From Nemophila menziesii (taxonomy: Eukaryota > Streptophyta > Magnoliopsida > Boraginales > Hydrophyllaceae), in the NCBI GenBank assembly GCA_029959085.1, contig JARWIR010000005.1, forward strand, positions 37,317,350-37,381,349: a stretch of DNA of 64,000 bases, written 5' to 3'. Shown in pieces: positions 46,959 to 59,696 of the stretch (its first letter is position 1; each line of letters begins with the position of its first letter). The translations under genes were made by a program, and so were the position numbers. The notes under the pieces are model-generated. The model worked only from the letters and a program-made list of their open reading frames with translations. It was not told the DNA's origin and searched no databases.

Positions 46959-49362
46959 CTTATTTAAATGAGATTCTTATCTAGACGATCAAATCTATAT
47001 GTGTTAAGATGGCTAACATGTAATTTTGTAAACGACATGCTAACTTATGCCTCCATTTATGTAATAGATTAATCTAGTCACGAGACATCATTTTAGGATT
47101 TTATTGTGCATATTAGAGGAATTATTCCTTATATTTAGATAGTTTCTCATTTTTTGTCTACTTTCGAAGAATTATTACTTTTGGAGATATTTGTGTTTAA
47201 TTTGTTTGTTAAGTATGCATCTCTTAAATACTTGGATGCTATTAGATCCCAATTTGGAAAGTGAGAGTAGTTACCAACAAGATTTAGAAATCGACTTGTC
47301 AGTGTCACCACCTTCAATTGGTGATGGTGTTTGAGGATCCCTTTGATATATAGATAGTAATTGGATATGGGGCGTAGGAGCTTACGGTTCATAATTCAGA
47401 GTTGAATTAAAGATGTTATTAATGTTACAATAATTGGATAAGGAAGCGTCAGTTCCTTAGAGTTGAATTGGAGAAGTTATTAAAGTTATAGTAATTGGAT
47501 CTGGAGTACAGGAATTGACGGTTCGTAATAGTACAAATTATTAGAAGTTATCTTTCCTAGTTAGTTTAGCTACGCATTTTAGTACGCTGCCTAAGAACAT
47601 TGAATAGGAATTAACCTTCGTAGTCCTTGTGGAAATGATACTCTTTACATACTTACTTTTTTAGTTATCAATGATCTTTACACTTGCGGTAGTTAGCTCT
47701 CTTGATTTGTGTATTTGTTAGCTTATTTTATCTCACTTTGAGAGACGACACTAACTCACTGGCTAGATTCGTTCTTATAGTGGACAATATGGTCTAAATT
47801 CTCCGACAACCTATATTATTATCATGTCAATAGAATCGACACGTATGTATCAAATACCTAATTTGGAATATGATTTTTCAATTCATTAACTCTGATAATG
47901 ATATACTATTTGATAGGAAATTTCCCCGACTACGTAACAATTTAAAACACCAAGGGATGAAAATAATGTCAGGTATAGTTCAGACGAGGGTAGGAAATGA
48001 CATAGAAACCAGTCACTTTCACCTTCACGTTCGTAGCATTGACGACCTTGACGATGTTCCCTCATTACTTTTAATCCTTATCATTTTTCCCAAATTAGAT
48101 GTTTGGGTACTCACGTTGCGTTTCTTGAAATGAGAACCATAAGTGGTCACATGAATTGGGGAAATCATAGTATTTCTTGTGATTCTCTCCCGAGAACCTC
48201 AACCACTGAATCGTTGAAGGATATGTTTTTGAGAGAACATAATTCCTAAAAAAGGTGAAGTGACAATTAGTCATAGATAAATGGTATATGATGAATAAAT
48301 GCATGGGACGAATCTATAAATAAATCTCCCCCTCCAATTCAAATACTCCACTTAAAGAAGAAAAATCAACCATCTTATTGGGCTCGGACAATACACCATT
48401 GGGTCAAGAAAAATTGGAGAAACACCTTTAGCATGTATCTAACTTTTAGACATATATAGACACATTTACTAGAAATTTATACTTAAGGATCAATAATGCG
48501 AAAGACCTTTTCTTTTACCATTGAAATCCTAGGCTAATCTCCCAGTACGGAGATAGGTTAGATACAAGCCAACGTAATAAATAGACATGTTATTTATCAT
48601 TCCGAAGACGAAGTGTATAAATTAAGGACCTTCTCTCTGAAAATTCCAGGCCCGAACCTTTTCCCTTTATCATCTTCACATTCTCCCAATTGACCTTTTG
48701 ATCTTCAAGTTTTTTATCGGGATCAAAACAGTCATGAACTGCAACTCCTTAAGTTAGGCTTACAAACTACGAAGCACCCTTTCCTAACTTAATACACACC
48801 TAATTGTTGTGCCATAATTTATGGCTACATAAAAAATATATATTTCAACGAGTACCTTTTTGGTTAATAGGGTATAGTTAATACCACCATTTCTCTATCC
48901 CTCAATATTTGGCTAGTATATAAAGTCCCCGCAACAATCAATCAAGGAAATGCAATCTAATATATTACACCACCTAGTATAAAGACATGTTATCGTATCC
49001 TGAGAATTTAAGACGAGTTGGCTTAGGAAATAGGTTATGATTTTGGAATAATGAAGTAATAAAAGACCAAATAGAAGCCTCAATCCTATAATCAAACTCC
49101 TAAAATATACAACAATTTTACCAGAGAAGGGTCTGCAAGCTTGTTTCATCAAAGATGGGTGATGAATCTCAAACATATTATCGATGTTCCTATGATGGAA
49201 AACCTTTGGAAACTTAATAAATCTAAGATTGTAAGAGCGACATAAAGCCTCGTAAGAAATAGGTTTGGATGGGGCTTCAAACAACTCGCTTTAGACACAT
49301 TATGTATTATATTCATCAATAATTCGATTTATAAGCGGATCAATACTAGTATAAAATGAAAC
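46959..49362 (-). other. Unassigned unit segment with conserved - strand frames, unit 3
   Basis: The frame at 49284-48913 (123 codons) is identical in protein to the unit 4 frame at 62065-61694. The surrounding DNA from about 48775 to 49362 is identical to unit 4 base for base. A loss of about 80 bp near 47252 is private to this unit. The family is not recognised. Confidence 0.45.
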
Positions 49363-50189
49363 CATCGTTTTTCATGAAGAAGAAAATCTCTACTTCCATC
49401 CGGAATAGAATCACTTAAACTCAAAAATAAGAATAATCATCTTCGTCTGAAGAAGAATGATTGTACCTAAAAACTGAAGAAGATGCATCCATTATAAGCA
49501 TGCATGATTGATTAGGCACGAATAGATGTGAAACATTGTTGGTAGTGATAGCCTGCTGATTAAATGATCGAGTCCTTCACACTGGATATAAAACACTTAA
49601 TTATTGTAAACATGAATAAAATAAAATTAAAAGAATAATAAAATCTGGAAAGAAAAAGTACCTCGAAAAATTGAAGCTCGAAATAAAGAAGTTGGTGTAT
49701 AACTGCCCGAGGATAAATAAATTAACTCTGTTGGATGATCCGATGATAGAGAAGAGAATAACAACATTTAAAGTTCCAAATCCCTCCGACTAACAAGGAT
49801 TTATTTAATTATAGAGCCATTCATTTAACGAATATTTATCACCCTATCTAACGATAAAAACATTATTTTCTGGGTAATTACAGGGTAAATTTAATAACAT
49901 GGGATAATTCTTTATTAGTTACAGAAACAAAAAAGCATTCGAGAAAAAAATTGAAATTATTTTTATAAATGAAATAAGTATTTATTATCTATCATTAAGT
50001 AAATTTACAATATAGCAACCCAATTGTGCTACTGACCCAATTACTAATTCACCTTAAGTAAATGTATGCGCATTCTCAGTGTTTTAATGAATACAGGAGG
50101 ATCTAAAAATAGAATATGAAAATATTATGTTCAGGCAATTGTAAATATTGTCATTTATTAGGAATAACTATAACTATAAACAAGTAGAC
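49363..50189. other. Unit 3 spacer between unassigned segment and CBS fragment
   Basis: Counterpart of 36571-37407, with a loss of about 100 bp near 50058 and a small gain near 49855. The 80-codon frame of units 2 and 4 is broken here. No gene was identified. Confidence 0.45.
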
Positions 50190-50572
50190 TACCCAAATTT
50201 TTTTCGCCAATGCCTCTGTACCCTTTAACAGCTGAGGCAATGACACTGCCATATTCAAAAGATTTTTCACTTCTTGATATACCATCATAAAGACATTCTG
50301 TAATATCCAACATTGCTATAACTTCACCATTATCAACTACAGGATGGTGTCTAAATTTCTATGTACAAATAAAAAACATATAATTAAGGTAACTAGTAGT
50401 ATTACTCTGCTCATTTAATTTTGAAAACACAACCTTGAATCATTTTCTGAAGGGCCTCAATATTTTAATGAATCTAAAGTCATGAAAATAGTTTCCTTGT
50501 CATAACTCTGGAAATTATTGTCTGATACAATTTCCTTATTTCCTCTGCTAGAACCCTTGATACAATTTTTTT
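50190..50572 (-). pseudogene. CBS-domain (CBSCBSPB-type) gene fragment, unit 3
   Basis: On -, RVLAEEIRKLYQTIIS and the EALQKMIQ-like segment precede a short intron. Its acceptor ACATAG leads into KFRHHPVVDNGEVIAMLDIT, then ECLYDGISRSEKSFEYGSVI, then ASAVKGYRGIG (50360-50205). The second exon is open and the splice acceptor is sounder than in unit 2. The first exon piece is broken. The rest of the CBS pairs and the PB1 domain are missing. Confidence 0.72.
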
Positions 50573-51642
50573 ATACCAAAGAGTGTGTAATTTTATGTTA
50601 TATATGTCAATTCATAATTCTTTCTCTTATACTACATATGTCTAAAAGTCTAAAAAGAAGAATAAATCCAATAATTTGTTTGATTTGACACATGGTCATA
50701 TATTTTTTTAAGAACATAAATAGAATGGGTAGGGTTCGTTATCCTATTTTCTCATATAATGTTGAAACTTATAATATATAATAAAAAATCCTAACATTTT
50801 AATTCTGTAATTTTGTTGAAGTAATTATTTTATAGAGAATTAGAAGTGCAATTAGAAGATAGCTTTTGAGGATGCATTATTTACCGTTGAGAGCTTATGG
50901 AACGGTGAAAATCTATCTTCAATTTCGTTTGAGTTTGATAATTAATTACGTTTTTATTTTTACTGGAACCACAAAAATATCTATCCATATTGATCTTTAA
51001 TTTTGTAAAAATTATCTTGATTTACCCGACATATTGAATATCAATATAATTCAACAATGATAACTTAATCCAAGTTCATAAATAAAAAACGGATTAATCA
51101 AATATAATTCTTGGAACAAAATTATCTCTATACTTGTGACTAAAAAACTCTAAGAACTAGATGTCCATAAATCATACCAACTAGCATATTGCAAGAACTA
51201 TTCTTAATCAGATATGAAAAGTAATTCTCTAAGAATAGTATAAAGTATCTTATAACCTATGAAGAAATCAATTACCCCAATGTAGAAATAATCCCAAAGA
51301 AAATACAATTTCAAATTATAAAGCAATAAAAAACCTAAAAACTATAAAGCACATGTTCATGACTGTATATACCCATGTTTGCTGGGTAAAATTAGTTTTG
51401 GTTGGGTTATGTTAGAATCTCATACAGTAAAAGCCTTCCAACTATCTTAAAATGACCATTCTATGATTTCTAAAAAAAATATAATCAAATATTTTGTAAA
51501 TTGTATAAAAGTGATAAGATTAGGTTAAAAATAATTCATATTTACCTTAATTTGGGTTCTTCATCAAATGATGGTGGAGAATGATTTTCTTATGCAAGAG
51601 AGAGAGAGACTTGTTTGGGAGAGTGGTTTTCTTGTGCAGGAG
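50573..51642. other. Unit 3 AT-rich segment downstream of the CBS fragment
   Basis: No gene was seen. A - strand frame at 51874-51590 is not conserved as a frame in other units and matches nothing known. Confidence 0.5.
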
Positions 51643-51645
51643 TCT
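51643..51645. other. Empty CACTA target site, unit 3
   Basis: GCAGGAGTCTGGCTTGTGAT is uninterrupted, as in unit 2, with a single TCT. This second independent empty site supports the element boundaries. Confidence 0.92.
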
Positions 51646-53456
51646 GGCTTGTGATATCTGAATGTGAGGAGAGGAGATAGATTCTTGTGTAGCATATGAG
51701 AGAACTAAAAAAAGTCCAATATTTTTTTATTTGAATATCACTCTTCACTTGTAAGAGAAAGAACTTAAGAGTTATTTTTGTTTTTATACATGTTTTACTT
51801 GGCTTGTAACTATGTAAAAAACTAAGAAATCTTTTAGTACAAATATCCATGTTGCTTGGTCCTTTATAAATCAATGCCCCATTAGTTTATACAATATATA
51901 TTTTTCACGTGGGTCTAAAAGATTTCCATTGGTCCATGTTGCCTAGGTACGCTTCAATATATGGTATTAAACTTAATTTGGTTTTTTGACATTCACATTC
52001 CATTATCCTAGGTATTTTCCAGTGGCGAGTTGACAATTGAGTTCTCGAACTTAGGGATAGGCGCACTTAATTAGAAAAGGACTAGGCACCTCATTAAATA
52101 TATCAAATAAATATAACATGCACAAATCTGTTATTTTTCAGGCAGAAATTTAGACCGAAACTAGTGGCATCTAGGAAAAAGGATTGTGCAATAGTATATC
52201 CATAGATGAAGATTTTAGCAGAAATACAATGGCAGAGTTACATGGAAAGAAACAAAAAATATCACATGTAGTTTAGTTTCTGATTGTTCGTTAATTTGTT
52301 CTTCTACAGATGTGTTGGAGACGGACACGAGAGAAGTATTTAATAATTAGCTTTACTACTAGTTAATATATTTTTATTGCATATTTTTATACTTTTCTTA
52401 ATTATTACTTATGTATACATTGTTTCTTTCGGTTTTTGAATGATCTGAATTTACCGTAGGCTCTTCCATGAAAAAGATCTCTAACTTATGATTTATGTTA
52501 TTTTACTAAACTACATACATATCAATGTTCAATTTTAAAAAAAAACTCAAATAAGATTAAAATTGTAAGTTGTTTCATTGACTTAAAAGAGAGTATGTCA
52601 TGTTCCTTACGTATTATTTTCACACTTAATTTGGTTGACTATTATTTTAAAATATTAATATATTATTTAATTTTTGTTGCTTAAGCTTTAATATTTCTAT
52701 TTATTATCTTTATTACGTCTATTATTTTTCTTATCATGGAAAATAAAATTAATCATATTACTTTCATATAATACTTTCTATTTAAATAGTCATGTTTTCA
52801 TTCTTAATTAATATTTTATACATATTTTAATTTACATAACTTGCTTATCTTATTCATAATTTCATTATCATCAATTTAAATTGTAGTAACAATAAATTAA
52901 GAATGTCAAATACCAAGATTTAAATAATCATCTTAATTTGGTGGGTTTGCAAGTACGAGTGTTTATATTGTCGATAGTTTTGTGTTGTTGGACCGGTGGT
53001 TATGGTTATATTAGATCAAAGATGATGGTAAATATATTGTAAGATCTGATTGCATTAGAAATTATTGAAGCGTAAATATAGTAACAAATTTATTCTACAA
53101 CCGTTAAAATAAGGGTCAAACATATGTTTTTAATCAAAATCTTTTTATGACTATAACCCTTGAATTTAATAAAATTATAAAACAAACTTTTAAAAAATAA
53201 GAGTAATCTATACTAATTTTATCTAGAAATGAATCCCTCAAGAAAATAACCAAATCAAGCTCTAGATGGATGGATAAGCTCTATTTATAAAAAAAAATAC
53301 ATAGGTGGGTTGCACCTTTAGAGCCAATAGACTCTTTTGCACATTCTTATTGAACATTCTTTTTTCTTGACATGTAAAAGAGGCAAAGTATAAGTAAAGA
53401 AAAGAAAAAACAATACAAAGAACATATTTTTTAAGATAAATTACAAATATTATCCA
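51646..53456. other. Unit 3 distal segment, non-coding
   Basis: AT-rich; no gene identified. Counterpart of 26047-27842 and 38899-40709. Confidence 0.55.
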
Positions 53457-53579
53457 TCAGTATCTAATTTCAAGTTGATGGTCCAGGATCGCATATAATG
53501 AGGCTTCATCATTTCCTTGAATGTGATTCTTAGTAGTTTCTAAAGCCTCTCTAATGCGATTACAATTGGCTCTATTTCC
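53457..53579 (-). pseudogene. Unidentified terminal exon at the unit 3/4 boundary
   Basis: The - strand frame GNRANCNRIREALETTKNHI, then QGNDEASLYAILDHQLEIRY, then stop is fully open after a TTATAG acceptor. It is almost identical to the copy at 40710-40832. Confidence 0.45.
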
Positions 53580-54669
53580 CTATAACAGTAAACTAAGAAT
53601 AACAATAAAATACATTCGTGTTGTTTCACATAACAGAGGGACGGATGTTGCAATTAATAAATCATTTAATGAGGTTGAAGAAGTGGAGCAGGAAGTGATG
53701 AAGCTGTGTGATTAATATTGTACATGAAAGTAACATGATAAACTCTTGGGTGCGCGTACACTACAAAACAGGGAATTAGGGACGCAAGTTTGACCTCTAA
53801 GAAAAGCTGTAATAGAGTTTTTGAAAGAGATGCTAAAGAATATTTTTAAAACTAGAGTAGTTTCAATTCTATTGCTAGCTTAATATAGATGTTCAAACTT
53901 GTTTTTGTAACTTCAAATATAAACTAACTAACTCAAATGATAGGTTTGAGTTTTGAACTCCAAGATCAAGCATTGATTCACTTTCTTACGCATTTCAACT
54001 AATATTTTTAGAATTGCCGCGCATATTGAATACAAACAGTTTATCTTTTATGACCCAATCTCAATTTTTATGAATAATTTATACTAGATGAAATGTGTAG
54101 TATAAATTTTGAAGGGTGGTAGTACTGAAAAAAATATATGTAGAGAATTTAACTTCTTCAACTGAATAGCCCACAACCCGCGAGGACTCATCTTTCAGTT
54201 TCACTAACAAGGACTATAAATGACGACTCTGATGTGGAGTTTAAGTTTCAAGCACCCACATATACACAATCTCAAATTTTTGTAAGTAACATGCTAGATC
54301 ATTCTTACCTTGATGTTACAAGCTAAATAATTATTTATTCCAATCATTTACCGAGTAAATAACTACTAGTTAATCTTCAAATTGATCAGCAAACAAATTA
54401 ATTTTCAGAAACAGAACAATCAACTCATTTACCCCATCCAACAATCAAATCCAATACAAAATAGTCTTTAAAACAACATTCATAGCACTAAAACAATATT
54501 CCATTCTTTCTCCTAACAACTATGCTATATTGCACATTAGTAAATAAAATAAAGGGTTATCGTAACCCAAACCTAACAAGAATTAAAAATAAAACGCTTC
54601 AACTATATGATATAAAATCCACTAATCCTGAAAATTCCTCAATTGACATCTTACCAAAAATCTTGTTGT
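53531..54669. other. Unit 4 leading segment, non-coding
   Basis: 3' flank of the ARO pseudogene, with a CACTACAAAA word at 53759. No gene was seen. Confidence 0.55.
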
Positions 54670-55736
54670 TTAAAGTTCATATAGTGAGCGTTGAGGTAGC
54701 ACACCATTATGATAAACATTGAGATTACTCGAAGCTTTCGAAATCATCTCATCTAATTCTTCATGCTTAGTAATTAATGCCCGATCTATCCCTTGAAGAG
54801 CGTTCAATACATTAGCTTGATCAAGCGCTTCATAACTACCTGCATTAATTGCAAGGTAGCAAAGAAGAACCGTTCCATTAATCTTCGCTCTTTCGTCTCC
54901 TCGTACTAACATTTCCATCAAACTCGAAAACCCATCGAAATCTATAATTGTTCTAGAATGTTCCACACAAATATAATTCTCAATCGCCATGAACATCCCA
55001 AGTGAATACGCCACTTCTATAGACAAAGCTTGATTCGAACTACCCAATTGCTCGATTAATACTCTTATCACCCTTGTTTCTCTTGCCGGAAAAGTTCTCG
55101 CCCGATAAACCGATACAACGCATAACAAGAACTTGTATTCTTAGTTAACCTGAATCTTTAATCACCCTTAGTAACTGTTCCAGGAGAGCTTTTCTTGCAG
55201 GTGAATTATTTTTAAAAGCCACTTGTCTAAGTTCAGCGTCCATTTCAGCTGAAGATGTGATTTCCATAATTGCGTTTAAACAATAAAATCGTAAATCTCC
55301 TTCTTCTTTCTCGACTAGCGTCCATTTCGGTGATTCTCTTGCTTATTGATATATTCCCACGAGCAAGCATTGATAGAGCCTTGGCGAATTTATCTTCATC
55401 TTGAGTTTCACATCATCTTGAGAATCAAACATTAACATATCGAATGATAATAATTTAACGAGCGGGCAAATTACATTCTGTCTCTCGAAATCCCCTAGAG
55501 CTAGCGGAGAATTCTCGGCCATTTTCGCGACTAAATTCTCTAAATGTAGTTGAACCTTCATTGGTGAATTGTTTAACACTTGGAGAATTATCGGAACTCC
55601 AAGTTCATCGATAATTACAAGAACTCTCTCCTCATTATTTATGTCCAGTAGCTTCTTGAAGTCATCACTTGAAACGATGGTGATGCAACAGGGGAGTTTG
55701 TTTAGTCGCTTGCATCTCTTCAGTAGAGATAACGCC
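54670..55736 (-). pseudogene. ARO-like armadillo-repeat pseudogene, unit 4
   Basis: It begins after a TTCAG acceptor with ALSLLKRCKRLNKLPCCITI and carries the same large deletion as units 2 and 3 (DFKKLLDINNEERVLVI). It keeps the LALGDFERQNVICPLVKLL block that units 2 and 3 lack. The first frame (to 55343) ends at a 1-base loss near 55386. The C-terminal frame (55128-54670, 152 codons) includes RARTFPARETRVIRVLIEQL and the last repeats. Stops and frameshifts lie between them. This intermediate state is informative about the order of duplications. Confidence 0.85.
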
Positions 55737-58471
55737 CTGAATCCAAACAAATTAAAATATAGAAAACAAATAATTGTTAATCATAAACTACCTCAAAATA
55801 ATCCCTGAATAATAACTATTTTATTTAAATTATGAAGGGTCCCAATGAAAGAAGTGGTCTGACTATTTCCCAATACATATATATATATATATATATTTCA
55901 ATTTAATATAAATACAATTTTATTTTAAATTATCGTTTCTTCAATTTTATACTAATAAATAAAAATAGAAGAAAAATTCAAAAAATCTAGTGATAATGGA
56001 AGGGTAGGTTGAAAAAAGTTTACTTATATTTTTATGTAATTTTTTAATTAGAAATCGATTCTATAGCCTCCCAAATCAAATTATTAGTCCCAAGTATAAT
56101 GATTAACTCACCTGATCTAATTATTAGACTTATTATACTTCTTGAACTTGAATTAGAAAATACTCAAAATACCCTTAAGTTTTTAGCCCTCTTTGAAATT
56201 AATTTTTTTCAATTAAATAAAAAAATACTCTAAAGATATTACATCTTACAAAACCCGAAGAAGCAATTATTTTTATTTAAGTAAACAAAAAATTATTGAC
56301 AAAGATATGCAAATAATTTAAAAAACTGAACCTGGTTGAAATGACATGATCAACGATCTATGATCAAAAAAATATTTGATGACAAAGTTGAAAATGCCTT
56401 TGAAAGAGAGAGCATCATATGAGATATAATTTAAACAATTATCAAAGAAAATAATTTTGATGATGGTTTTGTGTAATGTGTATTAATAGGTTGATGGGAT
56501 CAATATAGAAGGGCGAGGTTAGGGTTGGATAATATGTATGAAATATTATATGATTTATGAACAAGAGTAGTTGGTGGCTGCTGAGTTTAGGGTTTGTGAA
56601 AATAGAAGACAATGTGATTTATAGGAATGTTTTACAAATTTGGGCTTAGATTCATTTTAATCCAATGAGACCTTTTGTTCGTTGCAGAGTATTTATCTTT
56701 TTACATATCTTTTTTGTTCGGAAGTTTTACTAACAAAATAATTATCTTGGAAATTTTTCTATAATATAATTTTTTTATTGTAGTTATTTAAATAAATATT
56801 TCGTTATTTTTTTTATCGTGATTTATGTTAATTAGATTAATATATATTTTCTCTAGAAGAATATATTACATATTGTTAATCATGTTAAATTTTGTAAATC
56901 TTCATACAATATAATGTTAATTTCTCAAAAATACTGTCTACTTAGGATTTCAAAGACAATTTTTATCTCAGAGTTATTCTAATAATAGTGAATATAATGA
57001 TTCTAGTTCTTAATTTATATGAGAATTGCGTGGAAATTATTTTTGCTGGTACGGAAAGAGTATTTTTTTATTGTATATAGTCTATTTAATTTGATACTTC
57101 AATTTATTTGTAATATATTTATATTTAGGGATTTTTGTAATTTTTTATACTTTAACAAAAATATTAAATTTATCAATATTCTTAATATATTTATTATCTA
57201 TAATAAAGTAATAATTAATGAAAAATATGAATTCAGAATTCTAGTAAAGTACAATTTGATCAGATGGAATAGTATTTTAATTTTATATACTGGTGGTTAA
57301 TTAGATAGATGAATATGAGTAGTTGCAGAGATTCCAAATGATGTCATAAATTATTCTAGTTATATAATACTTATATATTAAAAGTTAAATAATGATGATT
57401 TATAATTTGTTTTATGACATCAATTACTATATTGCATTCTTCATAAGGATAACACCCAAGTTGTAGACTTATATTTACAATATAAATTTTAGATTGTTGA
57501 TGGAGTAAAAATATCACCTATCAAACGATAGTCTTTTGAGATCTTCAAAACCTTTCGAGATAGTATTGTCTTGGACAAGTAGTACATTCGTATGACCACT
57601 ACGAAAGAAGTTCTGTTGACACTATGATACTCAAGTTCATGGTGAATTTGTAATTAAGGTATCTCAAGCAAGGGAAATTATATAGTCAGTGAACTAGTTT
57701 GTGATATATGTATAACTTCAAGGTGGAATCAATGTTAACTTAATCTATAGGGTTTGACAATTACATATGTCAATATATAGTGGTCCATCAGATTGTTGAT
57801 TGTCAAGATAGGGATAAAATGGTATATTGCATACTATTTTTTGCAATGTAGGGGAAGAACGTTACTATACCTATCTTTGGTAATAGATACAAGATTGTTG
57901 CAACATGTATACTAATAAAAATTCATAGGCTGATTCTTATAGATATAAAAAGACTAGTTATATAGACTAGCATGTGAGGACCTGCAACTCATGTGATACT
58001 TCAGTCTTTGTGAAGTTTTCAGGTGCTCTAGAAGTACACTTAAAGTCGTTCAGTTTCATATCTATTGGTTATTTTGAAGACCAATGACCTATCATCTGTT
58101 TCTTTTTTTGTGATGTATTAAAGGGAAAATTTCCCATCAAATATGTATCCATAATCTTCAAAACTCATATTTCAGATGAAGTGTTTAATACAAAGGTGTT
58201 GTGTCTATAAACATGTTCAATATTATAAAATGTGGAAGCGCTCATGTCAGTTTTTCCTCCACAAGAATGAATCTATTAAGTGGGATCACCGATCCTGTCC
58301 AAAATAACGTTTTCTCCAACTTAACATATACATTACCTTACGTTAAGAAACAATCCTTTCAACCACTATACCCAAAATTTATATCAAATAAAACCTAGAA
58401 GTTTAAATAGATTAAATGACTTCATTTTATGTGTGGCACACTTCGATAGCTAAAGTTACTATTCTCTTTTT
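55737..58471. other. Unit 4 AT-rich segment between ARO relic and LINE
   Basis: No supported gene was seen. It contains the roughly 330-bp block absent from unit 1 (about 56720-57055) and a short (TA)n at about 55876. Confidence 0.5.
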
Positions 58472-58483
58472 ACTGATGTGTCT

Positions 58484-59684
58484 TTTTTTTTCGCTAAAAA
58501 AGCAAAAACATTTATTAAAACTTCACAATCATGTATCATTACAACTTTAAAAACAATTTCAAACGTAACTAAATAGACAGAATTACATTAAAAAAAATCT
58601 ACTCTAACTCTTAAAAAGTTTATTTATTTTCCAACCCTTTACTATCACTTCACTGCATTTTTTGCCTTGAACCTCTGACAACTGCTAGACTTCATATAGA
58701 GAAAGCTTTGGATATTGAATAACACCTCCTCTTCAGTATTACAATTTAAACATTGTGTTTCTGTTACTCATACAGTTTAAACATACGCTGTAAACCATCC
58801 ACCATATATAAAATTTAAAAACTTATCATGTGCATTATTAAGAAAAAAATCAAGCATCTCATCGCAAGTATTACAATCGGGCCATCTTGAACCACTCCTT
58901 TCTACACATTGTATTAGAATCCTCCTAAAAAAAGAACAACCCATAAATAGGTGTTCCCTATCCTCTACTGCATTGTTACACATCACACAATTACTATCAA
59001 TACTTATACCCCACTCGCTCATCCTACTTCTTGTAGGTAATCTATCTAGGCAGACAAACCATGTAATGAAACTATACTTAGGTATATTAGTTTTATACCA
59101 CACAAATCTAGTCCATTCCAAAATCATGCCACGACCCTAATCTCATGAACTATGTTTTTAAAAGAGAACTTATTTTCGCAACTACCTGACCATCTAATTC
59201 TATCAATACCTTCACTAGGCCTAGGTATCGAATCAGCTAATCCACTGAGATCATTAGGGAAGTGCCACCTACCTTTAGTGTAACAGCTTTCAACTGTCTT
59301 ATTTACCCATAGAGTATCAAAAACCACCTCCATGTTCCCTAATCCACCTATACCAATACAAGAAATTTGTTGACCAATTTTTTACCTCATGATTAATAAA
59401 ATCATAGGCCACATCCCTCAGGTTTAGTAATTTCTTTTAAATCCATGCACTGTCCTGCTTAATATTCATTACCCATATACAACCTACTTTTATTATATTA
59501 TTATGAGCCCAACTACTAAGTAAATTTCCATCTATATTATAAATTCTCCAAAACAAACTAAGCATACATACCTTGTTTAAAGTCTCTATATAAGGCACAT
59601 TAAGTCCCCGTTCAGCTTTTGGTGTACACACCCTTTCCCAATTCACCTTTGCTCCCCTAGCTCCCTCTACATTTCCTTTCCTCT
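58484..59684 (-). mobile_element. 5'-truncated LINE, unit 4
   Basis: Target duplications are ACTGATGTGTCT (58472-58483) and ACTAATGTGTCT (59685-59696). The zf-RVT frame at 59127-58777 keeps DRLPTRSRM and C-x2-C-x8-H-x4-C. The linker frame is at 59333-59124 and the RT-end frame at 59646-59437. It is slightly shorter than the other copies, with losses near 58740 and 59337. Confidence 0.9.
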
Positions 59685-59696
59685 ACTAATGTGTCT

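Larger units (their letters stand above)
40784..53530. repeat. Tandem array unit 3
   Basis: A unit of 12,747 bp with the same gene order as unit 2. Private changes include a (TA)n expansion at 43053-43113, a loss of about 80 bp near 47252 and a loss of about 100 bp near 50058. It shares an identical tract with unit 4 at 48775-49362. Confidence 0.92.

Noticed and set aside
47147..47392. 81-codon - strand frame MNRKLLRPISNYYLYIKG
   Set aside because: It exists only in unit 3 because of a private deletion that joins two segments; it is not conserved in the other units.
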